Below, in pieces: positions 27,901-36,800 of a stretch of DNA of 64,000 nt. How positions within the stretch are numbered: the stretch's first letter is position 1; every line of letters begins with the position of its first letter. The stretch is from Pseudomonadota bacterium (GTDB lineage Bacteria > Pseudomonadota > Alphaproteobacteria > Rhizobiales > Xanthobacteraceae). Below the pieces are notes generated by a model. It was not told where the DNA came from. It saw nothing but the letters and a program-made list of their open reading frames with translations, and searched no databases. The stretch is taken from the NCBI GenBank assembly GCA_023451825.1, contig JAEXYA010000025.1, positions 62,001 through 126,000 on the forward strand, written 5' to 3'. The position numbers and the translations under genes are program-made.

Positions 27901-28491
27901 ATGATCCGTACCATCGCTATCGCCGCCGTGTTGCTTTCGGCCGTTCCCGCCTTCGCGCAGGCGCCCGCGGCGCAGGCTCCGGCCGCAGCGCCGCTGCCGG
28001 CCGGCCTCGACAAGGCCAACGCCATTGTTATCGATAGCACCAAGGGCCGCATCGTCTTCAAGCTGCGCCCGGACATCGCCCCGCAGCATGCCGAGCGCAT
28101 CAAGCTGCTCGCGCGCGAAGGTTATTACAACAACGTGCCGTTCCATCGCGTGATGGATGGCTTCATGGCGCAGACCGGTGACGGCAAGAATTTCAACGGC
28201 ACCGGCGGCTCGAAATATCCGAATCTGCAGGCGGAGTTCTCGCAGGTGCCGTACAAGCGCGGTGTCGTCGGCATGGCGCGCGCAGGTGACCCGAACTCGG
28301 CGAATTCGCAGTTCTTCATCATGTTTGCGGATGGCTCGTCGCTGAACGGCAAATACACTGTGGTCGGCGACGTCGTGTCGGGCATGGATGTGGTCGACAA
28401 GCTCAAGAAGGCGCCTCCGGGCTCGGCTTCGGGCGCGGTTACCGATCCGGACAAGATGGTCACCGTGCGGGTCGCCTCCGACATCAAGTAA
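27901..28491 (+). CDS. periplasmic peptidyl-prolyl cis-trans isomerase (cyclophilin)
   Basis: A 196-residue cyclophilin with a signal peptide (IRTIAIAAVLLSAVPAFA, cut before QAPAA) and an Ala/Pro linker up to about 40. The isomerase domain (about 45-190) has the catalytic FHRVMDGFMAQTGD block with Arg and the MARAGDPNSANSQFFI strand. It speeds proline isomerisation in exported proteins. The start at 27901 has CCGGAG upstream and directly opens the signal peptide; nine more codons upstream are not needed. It lies 39 bases after coaD and 101 before a second, cytoplasmic cyclophilin gene. Confidence 0.92.
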   Translation: MIRTIAIAAVLLSAVPAFAQAPAAQAPAAAPLPAGLDKANAIVIDSTKGRIVFKLRPDIAPQHAERIKLLAREGYYNNVPFHRVMDGFMAQTGDGKNFNGTGGSKYPNLQAEFSQVPYKRGVVGMARAGDPNSANSQFFIMFADGSSLNGKYTVVGDVVSGMDVVDKLKKAPPGSASGAVTDPDKMVTVRVASDIK

Positions 28492-28592
28492 CGACCGTTT
28501 CTCTTGTGGCGTCTCGGCGCCGCGCCTAATTCAGCACATCGCTTCAGCGGCGTGCTGACCCCTGACTATTGCAAAACGAAAGAGAGTTCCTC

Positions 28593-29057
28593 ATGGCCAC
28601 CGAAAACACGCTGGTTCTCGAAACCACCCAGGGCAACGTCGTGATCGAAATGCGCCCAGACCTGGCTCCCGGCCACGTCGCTCGCATCCAGGAACTGGTG
28701 CGCGAAGGCTTCTACGACGGTATTGTATTCCATCGCGTCATCGACGGCTTCATGGCGCAAACCGGCTGCCCGCAGGGCACCGGCACTGGTGGTTCGGGCC
28801 AGAAGCTGAAGGCCGAATTCAACGCGGAACCGCATGTCCGCGGCACCACCTCGATGGCCCGCGCGGCCAGCCCGGATTCCGGCGACAGCCAGTTCTTCAT
28901 CTGCTTCGACGATGCCTCGTTCCTGAACAAGCAGTACACCGTCTGGGGCAAGGTCACCGAAGGCATGGAAAATGTCGACAAGATCAAGCGCGGCGAACCC
29001 GTGCAGAACCCGGACAAGATCGTGAAGGCGTATATGGCGGCTGATAAGGCCGAGTAA
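28593..29057 (+). CDS. ppiB: cytoplasmic peptidyl-prolyl cis-trans isomerase B
   Basis: A 154-residue single-domain cyclophilin without signal peptide. The active-site blocks are FHRVIDGFMAQTGCPQGTG (about 50-68), MARAASPDSGDSQFFICF (about 89-106) and LNKQYTVWGKV. It is about 50% identical by eye to the periplasmic paralog just upstream, consistent with tandem duplication followed by gain of a leader. AGAGAG precedes the ATG at 28593. Confidence 0.93.
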   Translation: MATENTLVLETTQGNVVIEMRPDLAPGHVARIQELVREGFYDGIVFHRVIDGFMAQTGCPQGTGTGGSGQKLKAEFNAEPHVRGTTSMARAASPDSGDSQFFICFDDASFLNKQYTVWGKVTEGMENVDKIKRGEPVQNPDKIVKAYMAADKAE

Positions 29058-29086
29058 GCGACGCTTTCGCTGCTTCTGACGATGTC

Positions 29087-29109
29087 ATGCCCGGGCTTGT
29101 CCCGGGCAT
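29087..29109. repeat. short palindrome ATGCCCGGG-N5-CCCGGGCAT
   Basis: A perfect 9-bp inverted repeat around CTTGT, preceded by TGTC and followed by CCACG. This is the core of a palindromic word very common in intergenic regions of Rhizobiales. It lies 30 bases after the ppiB stop and directly before the third composite palindrome, and may act as the ppiB terminator or message end. Confidence 0.75.
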
Positions 29110-29129
29110 CCACGTTTATACTCCGACAT

Positions 29130-29242
29130 CATCCTGAGGAGCGCGAATGGCGAAGCCATTCGCAAGGGATGGCCAGGAGCGCTAGAGCCTCGACAACTCA
29201 TAGTTCGAGACGCGCGCGAGAGCGCGCTCCTTACCATGAGGG
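29130..29242. repeat. composite palindromic repeat, copy 3
   Basis: An inverted B-type unit (29130-29174: CATCCTGAGGAGCGC, hairpin, then GCAAGGGATGG) is followed by a direct A-type unit (29200-29242: TAGTTCGAGACGC, GC hairpin, GCTCCTTACCATGAGGG). The B unit lacks most of the GTCTCGA segment found in copies 1 and 2, so it appears partly deleted. It lies between ppiB and queA. Confidence 0.8.
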
Positions 29243-29287
29243 ACCGAGAGTGGGGCGACGTCCCGGCAATTGTGATAATCCAGCACC

Positions 29288-30370
29288 ATGCGCACCGACC
29301 TGTTCGACTTCGAGCTTCCATCCGACAATATCGCGCTTCGCCCGGCGTCGCCGCGCGAGGCTGCGCGCTTGCTAGTGGTGCAGCCACGTCTGGCGCTGGA
29401 AGATCACACCGTCGGTGATCTGCCGGAATGGCTCAAGCCCGGCGATCAGCTCGTGGTCAACGACACCAAGGTGATTGCAGCCTCGCTCACCGGCCGCCGC
29501 ATCTCGCGCGACACCGAGCCGAAGATCGAGGCGACCCTGATCAAGCGCCTCGATGGATCGCGCTGGCAGGCCTTTGTGAAACCGGCAAAGAAACTCGCGC
29601 CGGGCGATGTCGTGCGCTTTGGCAATGAAGGGCGTGTCTGCCTGCTCGGGCATCTCGATGCGACGGTGGAAGCCAAGGGAGAGGCAGGCGAGGTCACCTT
29701 TGCCTTCACCTTCCACGGACCGGCGCTCGACCAAGCCATCGCCGAACTCGGCGCACCGCCGTTGCCGCCTTACATCGCGTCGAAGCGCGATGCTGATGAG
29801 CAGGATGCAGCCGACTATCAGACCATGTTCGCCGTCAATGAGGGCGCCGTGGCCGCGCCGACGGCGGGGCTGCATTTCACGCCGGCGCTCGAAGCGAAGC
29901 TGAAAGAGCGCGGTGTCGGCTTGCATCGCGTGACGCTGCATGTAGGCGCTGGAACGTTCTTGCCGGTGAAGGTGGATGACACCACCGAACACAAGATGCA
30001 TTCGGAATGGGGATCAATCACGCGCGAGACGGCCGATGCGCTGACTGCGGCCCATGCCGCTGGCGGCCGCATTGTCGCTGTCGGCACGACGTCGATGCGC
30101 CTGCTCGAAAGTGCGACCGGTGAAGACGGTGTCATCAAGCCATTCGCCGACGACACCGCGATCTTCATCACGCCGGGTTATCGCTTCCGCGCCGTCGATA
30201 TCCTGCTCACCAATTTCCATCTGCCGCGTTCGACGCTGTTCATGCTGGTCTCGGCCTTTGCCGGGCTGGACACCATGAAGGCCGCCTACGCGCATGCCAT
30301 TTCCACGGGCTACCGCTTCTACTCCTATGGCGATGCCAGCCTGCTGTTCCGTAACGAAAGCCCGCAATGA
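29288..30370 (+). CDS. queA: tRNA preQ1(34) S-adenosylmethionine ribosyltransferase-isomerase
   Basis: QueA transfers and isomerises the ribosyl group of SAM onto preQ1 at position 34 of tRNAs with a GUN anticodon, giving epoxyqueuosine. The 360-residue protein starts MRTDLFDFELP and carries the family blocks IALRPASPREAARLL, VVNDTKVIAASLTGRR near 56-71, AVAAPTAGLHFTPAL near 195-209, THVGAGTF-like LHVGAGTFLPVK, and the end FYSYGDASLL. Its stop overlaps the tgt start by ATGA, so the two queuosine genes form an operon. Confidence 0.97.
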   Translation: MRTDLFDFELPSDNIALRPASPREAARLLVVQPRLALEDHTVGDLPEWLKPGDQLVVNDTKVIAASLTGRRISRDTEPKIEATLIKRLDGSRWQAFVKPAKKLAPGDVVRFGNEGRVCLLGHLDATVEAKGEAGEVTFAFTFHGPALDQAIAELGAPPLPPYIASKRDADEQDAADYQTMFAVNEGAVAAPTAGLHFTPALEAKLKERGVGLHRVTLHVGAGTFLPVKVDDTTEHKMHSEWGSITRETADALTAAHAAGGRIVAVGTTSMRLLESATGEDGVIKPFADDTAIFITPGYRFRAVDILLTNFHLPRSTLFMLVSAFAGLDTMKAAYAHAISTGYRFYSYGDASLLFRNESPQ

Positions 30371-31500
30371 CCGTCGCTAATCACTTTGAACTGCTCGGCG
30401 CGAACGGTGCCGCGCGTCTCGGTCGCCTGACCACGCCGCATGGCGAGGTGCGGACGCCGGCCTTCATGCCGGTGGGCACCATCGGCGCCATGAAGGGACT
30501 GCACTGGCGCGAGGTCCGCGATGCCGGCGCGGATATCGTGTTGGGCAACACCTATCACCTGATGCTGCGGCCGGGGGCTGAGCGCATCGCAGCGCTTGGC
30601 GGGCTGCAAAAATTCACGACTTGGAACGGGCCGATGCTGACCGACTCGGGCGGCTTCCAGGTGATGTCGCTGGCGCAGCTGCGCAAGGTGACGGAGCAGG
30701 GCGTGACGTTTCGTTCGCATATCGACGGCGCGAAATATGAGTTGACGCCGGAACGCGCGGTGGAGATCCAGCGGCTGCTGAATTCCGACATCGCCATGCA
30801 GCTCGACGAATGCGTGCGGCTGCCGGCGGAGCATGTCGAGATCGAGCGCGCGATGCAGCTTTCGCTGCGCTGGGCCGAGCGCAGCAAGCGCGCCTTCGAG
30901 AGCGCGCCCGATGGCTATATGCTGTTCGGCATCGCCCAGGGTGGCGACGTGCCGGCGCTGCGTCATGCCAGCGCGCGCGGGCTGATCGATATCGGCTTTC
31001 ATGGCTATGCCATCGGCGGCCTGGCGGTGGGCGAGCCGCAGGCAGTCATGTTGGCGATGATTGAGGAGGTCGCGCCGATCTTGCCGACGGATCGGCCGCG
31101 CTATCTGATGGGCGTCGGTACGCCCGAAGACATTCTCGAAGCGGTGGCGCGTGGCGTCGATATGTTCGACTGCGTGATGCCGACGCGCAATGGCCGCCAC
31201 GGCATGGCGTTCACACGCTACGGCCAGATCAATATCCGCAATGCGCGGCATCAGGACGACCCGCGTCCGCTGGATGAAGAGAGCCCGTGGCCGGCTGCAC
31301 GCAATTATTCACGCGCCTATCTGCACCACCTTGTGCGCGCCAACGAAACGCTTGGTGCGATGCTGCTTTCGGAGATCAACATCGCCTACTATCAAACGCT
31401 GATGCAGGGCATCCGCGCGGCGATCGAAAGCGGTACGTTCGAGGATTTTCGCGCGCAGACAAAGGACGGCTGGGCTCGCGGTGATATCGCAGCGCGCTGA
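30367..31500 (+). CDS. tgt: tRNA-guanine(34) transglycosylase
   Basis: Tgt swaps guanine 34 for preQ1 in tRNAs Asn, Asp, His and Tyr. The 377-residue TIM-barrel protein has the general acid Asp in LTDSGGFQVMSL (about 95-106) and the nucleophile Asp in the RGVDMFDCVMPTRNGRHG block (about 259-276). The zinc-binding site normally CxCxxC is replaced here: after RHGMAF the sequence reads NARHQDDPRPLDEESPWPAARNYSRAYLHHL with no Cys in the CxC positions, yet the distal His-type ligands remain. Zinc-site-deficient Tgt proteins of this form occur in Rhizobiales, so it is probably active. ATGA overlap couples it to queA. Confidence 0.96.
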   Translation: MTVANHFELLGANGAARLGRLTTPHGEVRTPAFMPVGTIGAMKGLHWREVRDAGADIVLGNTYHLMLRPGAERIAALGGLQKFTTWNGPMLTDSGGFQVMSLAQLRKVTEQGVTFRSHIDGAKYELTPERAVEIQRLLNSDIAMQLDECVRLPAEHVEIERAMQLSLRWAERSKRAFESAPDGYMLFGIAQGGDVPALRHASARGLIDIGFHGYAIGGLAVGEPQAVMLAMIEEVAPILPTDRPRYLMGVGTPEDILEAVARGVDMFDCVMPTRNGRHGMAFTRYGQINIRNARHQDDPRPLDEESPWPAARNYSRAYLHHLVRANETLGAMLLSEINIAYYQTLMQGIRAAIESGTFEDFRAQTKDGWARGDIAAR

Positions 31501-31828
31501 GTCGCGTCGCTGCAGCTTCGAGATGAAGTGCGTCGCATCGAGTTTCAATTGGTCGGTCCGAGCGAAGTTGTTCCCGCCAAGCTGAAAATAAATCGGTGCC
31601 TGCGTCAATTTGACTGGATGATCGTCTCGTCGAGGGAACCCCTGCAATAGCTGGAAGAAAAGCGCTTCGGCGCGAGCGCTTACGTTGCATCGAATTCATG
31701 CGCGACCATAGCGAGATTTCGGCGAAATCGCGTTCTTGTTTGGCTCACACCTTCGCCGTATTCCGAACTATGTCCGAAAGCGCTCTTAAGGTTTCTGGGG
31801 TTGAGCGCGCGACTGCTATTGGAATGTG
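31501..31828. other. 328-base gap between tgt and tamA
   Basis: No gene, tRNA or repeat is recognisable. The sequence is less GC-rich than its neighbours and includes the run-up to tamA; no clear intrinsic terminator follows tgt and no operator stands out. A tamA promoter probably lies in the last 150 bases. Confidence 0.5.
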
Positions 31829-33805
31829 ATGCGACTGCGGAAATTTTCTTCCGACCTGCTTGTTTGTTTTTCTGCTGCTGCTTTGGTTGTTGTCCTTCAT
31901 CCAGCCGACGCGTTGGCGTTCGACCCGATCGCGTGGGTGACGGGCGACGACACGCCGAAGGTCTCTCCCGATACATTGCCCTATAAGGTGGAGTTCGATG
32001 CCGAAGGCGTCGATAAGACCGCCGTGCAGGCGCTGAAAGACGTCTCCAATCTCCACAAACTGCGCACCGATCCACCCGCCGATGGCGAGATGCTGGTGCG
32101 GCGTGCGCAGATCGATGCCGAACCGATGCTACGCGCATTGTGGGGATCGGGTTATTACGATGCATCGGTCAGCATCGAGATCGCTTCGATTCCGCTGCGC
32201 GAAGATGGTGCTGCCGCTGCGCAGAAGGCCGAGGAATTTCGAAACAGCGGTCTTGTCCCCATCACCGTGCGTGTCACATCGGGCTCGCTGTTCAAGCTCC
32301 GAAATATCTCCGTGGTCGATGCTGCGAGCATGCGGCCTTTCGATGCGCAGACGCTGCCGCCTCATGTGATGAAGATCGCGCCGGGCGTGGGCGCCAGTGC
32401 AGGAGACCTGCAGGCAGCGCAAGGCGCGATCGTCGATTATTTCCGCGCGCAGTCATTTCCGCTGGTGAAGGCACGCGATGCCGAGCCGCTGGTCGATCAT
32501 CGCAACCGCACGATGGATATCACCTTCGTGATCGATCGCGGCCCCCGTGCCGGCTTCGGGCCGGTCAGCGTCAGCGGAACGACGAATGTCGATCCGCGCG
32601 TCGTGCAGTCCTACATCTACCCGGAACCGGGCGATCCGTATTCGCCGGATCAAATCGCACGCATTCGCAAGTCCGTGCTGCAGGTGCCGGCTATCCAGAC
32701 CGTACGCGTGCGCGAGGCACGCGATCTCAATGGGGCAGGCCAGCTGCCGTTCACGGCCGAGGTGACCGAGCGCCCCAACAATGTGCTCGGCGCGTCGGCA
32801 CGATTCTCCACGCTCGATGGCCCGAGCCTGCGCAGCTACTGGCAGCATCGCAACCTGTTCGGTGGCGCGGAAAGTCTGCGCGTCGAGGCCGACGTGTTCG
32901 TGCCGCCGCGCACCAACCAGAGCGCGCTGGATACACTGCGTGATTTCGGTTTCTCCGACCTCGGCGGGCGCTTGCGCACCACTTTCATCAAGCCGGCGCT
33001 GAATGGATCGCGCAACGACCTGGTGCTCGATGGCATGGTGGAGCGCGATCGCACGGGCGGCGATCGCTATGGCGGCTATGAGAGCGAGCGCGCAACAGCG
33101 AGCGCATCGATCCGGCATCGCTTCAGCGATACATTCTCGGCGCAGATCGGAATCGCTGGCGACCTCGGCCGCACCACCGATACGCTCGGCACCGTCGATT
33201 ATCATCTCGTCGGCATTCCGGTTCAGGTCTCGTACGACACAACGGACCATGCACTCGATCCAACCAAGGGCATTCGGTTGCAGGCTTTTGCCGCCACCTA
33301 TCCGGACTGGCTGGGATCGTCGGTGAACTTTACGGAAACGCGCGCGCAGGCGTCGGTCTATCGCGCCATGGATGAGTCCGCGCGGATCGTACTTGCCGGT
33401 CGCCTAGCGGCCGGCTCGCTGTTCGGCGCGGACACCGCGCTGATCCCGGCCAATCATCGTTTCTACGCCGGCGGCGGCGGGTCGGTACGTGGCTTCCGCT
33501 ATCGCAGCATCAGCCCGCTCGGCCCGACCGGCGAAGTGGTCGGCGGCAGCAACCTCCTGGAGGCGTCGTTCGAGGCACGCATCAAGGTGACCGACACGAT
33601 CGGCATCGTGCCGTTCGTCGATGTCGGCGGCGCATTCAATTCCGGCTATTCGAACTTTGGCGATGAGATGCGCGTCGCAGCCGGTGTAGGCTTGCGGTAC
33701 TACACGGCGATCGGTCCGATCCGGCTCGATGTTGCCTTGCCGATCAACAAGCGACCGGGGGAATCCGCTTACGCCTTCTATGTCGGCATCGGTCAGGCGT
33801 TCTGA
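31829..33805 (+). CDS. tamA: TamA-type outer-membrane assembly protein (Omp85 family)
   Basis: A 658-residue Omp85-family protein. After a signal peptide (hydrophobic run to about 25, cut near ALA) come POTRA-like domains (about 45-330) and a 16-stranded barrel whose L6 loop signature VRGFRYR is at about 555; the chain ends in Phe (YVGIGQAF). TamA sits in the outer membrane and, with the inner-membrane-anchored TamB, helps insert some outer-membrane proteins and move lipids across the envelope. ATG at 31829 is preferred to the GTG directly before it. The tamB gene starts one base after its stop (TGACATG). Confidence 0.9.
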   Translation: MRLRKFSSDLLVCFSAAALVVVLHPADALAFDPIAWVTGDDTPKVSPDTLPYKVEFDAEGVDKTAVQALKDVSNLHKLRTDPPADGEMLVRRAQIDAEPMLRALWGSGYYDASVSIEIASIPLREDGAAAAQKAEEFRNSGLVPITVRVTSGSLFKLRNISVVDAASMRPFDAQTLPPHVMKIAPGVGASAGDLQAAQGAIVDYFRAQSFPLVKARDAEPLVDHRNRTMDITFVIDRGPRAGFGPVSVSGTTNVDPRVVQSYIYPEPGDPYSPDQIARIRKSVLQVPAIQTVRVREARDLNGAGQLPFTAEVTERPNNVLGASARFSTLDGPSLRSYWQHRNLFGGAESLRVEADVFVPPRTNQSALDTLRDFGFSDLGGRLRTTFIKPALNGSRNDLVLDGMVERDRTGGDRYGGYESERATASASIRHRFSDTFSAQIGIAGDLGRTTDTLGTVDYHLVGIPVQVSYDTTDHALDPTKGIRLQAFAATYPDWLGSSVNFTETRAQASVYRAMDESARIVLAGRLAAGSLFGADTALIPANHRFYAGGGGSVRGFRYRSISPLGPTGEVVGGSNLLEASFEARIKVTDTIGIVPFVDVGGAFNSGYSNFGDEMRVAAGVGLRYYTAIGPIRLDVALPINKRPGESAYAFYVGIGQAF

Positions 33806-33806
33806 C

Positions 33807-36800
33807 ATGCGGTTACGCCGCAAGTCCTTGCTGATTGGCCTTTGTGCATGCGTGCTGCTGCTTGCCGCCGCCGGCTATGCTTTTCTTCACTTTACAATGA
33901 GGGAGCATGGCGACGACAAGGGGCTGCTCGCCAATCTGATCTCGCGCGCGTTATCGACGCCGGCGGCTCAAATCTCGCTCGGCGACGTGTCCGGTGTGCT
34001 GACATCGGACGTGACCGTCACCGATGTCGCGATTGCGGATCAGGATGGGGTCTGGCTCAAGCTCGACAGAGTCCGGCTGGTCTGGCGCCGCGCCGCGCTG
34101 CTGATGGGCAGGCTCGAGATCGATCGGCTTGATGTCGGCCATCTCGCTGTGTATCGCAAACCGATTCCGGCGCCAGTGCCGATCGCAGGTGCCGCGTCAT
34201 CGCCACCGCCCGCCCAGGGCGCGGTGCCCGATGAACCGCTCTTGCCTGAGATCCCCGTCAAGATAGTGTTGAAATCCTTTGCGCTGGCTGAACTGACGCT
34301 CGGCGAGCCATTGCTCGGTATCGGCGCGCAACTGACAGCCACCGGCGAGGCAATGCTCGGCAATCCCGCTGAAGGGCTCAGCCTCAAGCTCGATGCGCAG
34401 CGATTGGATGCGCAGGGCGTATTTGCGACCCGGCTCGATTATGTACCGTCGAGCGGGAAACTCGAAACCGCCATGACGATCAATGAGGCGCCGGGTGGCA
34501 TTGTCGTGCGGCTGCTGAAGGTCGCCGATCTCCCGGCCGCCAAGTTCGATCTGCATGGTTCGGGGACGCTGGATGCATTCGACGCGCGGTTGGCCTTCGA
34601 CGCAGGACCCGGCACCGGCGCGAATGGCGTGGCGCAACTCGGGAAACAGGCCGATGGCCGCCGCCTGACCCTTGATCTCGGTGCGCGCATCGAGGGGCTC
34701 CTGCCGTCGGTGATCCAGCCGATCTTCGCAGGCACCACGCGTTTGAACAGCAGCATCGGATTTGCCCAGAGCGGTGCCATCCGGATCGAGCCGCTGTCTG
34801 TGGTCTCGAAGCTCGCGCGGATGGATATTGGCGGTAGCGTGGATGCGGAGCAGGTTGCTGATCTTACCATCCGCATGCGTGCACTGCCGAATAGCGGCGA
34901 TGCGACCGAACTCGACGATTTCGGTATCAAGACGCTGGCTTTCGATGCGACGGTGAAGGGCGCGCTGTCGGGACCGCAGATCGCAGCCACGGCTCTGCTG
35001 CGTGATGCCCGGCTGCCGCAGGGACGTTTCGGGCAGATCGATGCGTCCTTCAACGCGTCACCGGCGGGGTCATTGCTCGAGAAGGACACAGCGATCAAGC
35101 TGACCGGCCAGGTGAAGGCAACCGGCCTGCATGCCAGCGATCCGGCCATCGATAGCGCGGTCGGCTCGTCGCTGTCGTTGATGCTGGCGGGGACGAGCCA
35201 TGCTGGCACGGTCGATGTGCAGACGCTGCTGTTGCAGACAGATACCGGGGCGGCGTCGTTCGTTGGCCTGGTCGGCGGTCCCCTGGTGAAGGGCCGTGCC
35301 GATATCGCTTCGTCCGATCTCGCGCGTTTCGGTGCATTGGCGGGGCTGAAGCTCCGCGGCGCTCTGGCGTTCGGAGCGCAACTGGATGGCAGTCCCGATA
35401 GCGGGCGGATCGATGCACGGTTGGATGGCAAGCTGAGCGGGCTCTCGACCGGGATCGGCGCGGTCGATGGTCTGACCGGCGGCACGGTCGATCTCGCCGG
35501 GACGGTTCGCACGTTGCCGGAGGCAGGCTTCGGCTTCGATGATCTGCGCATTGCCGGCCGCCACATCTCCGCGCGCATGCATGGTGATGCCAGCAAGGAT
35601 AATGCCGCGATTACGGCGACAGTCATGATCCCGCAACTGTCGCATGCCGACAAATCCCTGAGCGGGCAGGCCGAGGCGAATGCGCAACTGTCCGGTACGC
35701 TCGACAAGCTCAATGCAAGCGCTGCGATCGTTCTGAACGACGTACGCGCCTCTGGCCGCCCGATCCCGCGTGTTACGCTGGACCTTGCTGCGACTGATGT
35801 GACCGACGCGCTCGACGCGAAAGCGACGTTTGCCGGCACCATCGATCGCAGTGCTGCCAATGGGCGTCTCCATGTCGCGAAGCAGGCCGATGGCGGCTGG
35901 CGCATCGATGATTTCGATCTGCAGGTCGGCTCGGTCGCCGCGCGCGGCGCGCTCGCGCTGGATCAGGAACACCTGTTGTCGGGGCAGCTTGCGGCGTCGG
36001 CCGGTAACCTCGATGACCTCTCGCCGCTACTGCTCACCAGGCTGGCCGGTGCCTTCGATGCCAATCTGACTCTCACATCGGAGTCCGGCGGGCAGAACGC
36101 GCAGATCGCATTGCGCGGGCAGGGGCTGAAACATGCGAGCAATGCGATTGGCAAGATCGACGTGCAGGCTGCGATACGCGACGTCTGGCGACGTCCGCTC
36201 GCGCAAGGCGATATCGCCATCGACAATGCAAATGTCGCTGGAGAGGTCTTCCCGAGCGTCCGTCTGGCCTCGCGCAGCACGTCCACCGGCAGCGACATCA
36301 CGCTGAAGCTGAACGGCAAGCGTATCGGCGCTGATCTGAAGGCCACGCTGGTGCCAGCGAATTATATCCGGCTCGATCTTTCAGCGCTGACCGCCCGCTA
36401 TGAAAGCAGCCGTATCGCATTGGCGCGACCGGCCTCGTTCACGTTACGCGGATCCACAGTCGATATCCGCGATTTCGCGCTCGCACTGGATCGCGGCGTG
36501 CTCAGCGTGAACGGTTCGGCCGGCGCGACGCTCGATCTCACCCTCTCGGCAAAAGCGGTGCCGCTGGCCGTTGCCAACGCCGTTGCACCGCAGCTCGGCC
36601 TTGCGGGCACGCTCGATGCGCAGGCGCGCGTGACCGGAGCAGCACAGTCGCCAAGCGGGGACTGGCGCGTGGCCGTCGCCGGGCTCGCAGCAGCACAGAC
36701 GCGCGAATTCGCGATTGCGCCGATCGCCATTCAAGCCAGCGGTCGTCTCAGTGAGGGATCGACCACGCTGGATGCACAGGTCAGTGCGCCGCGTCTCGGC

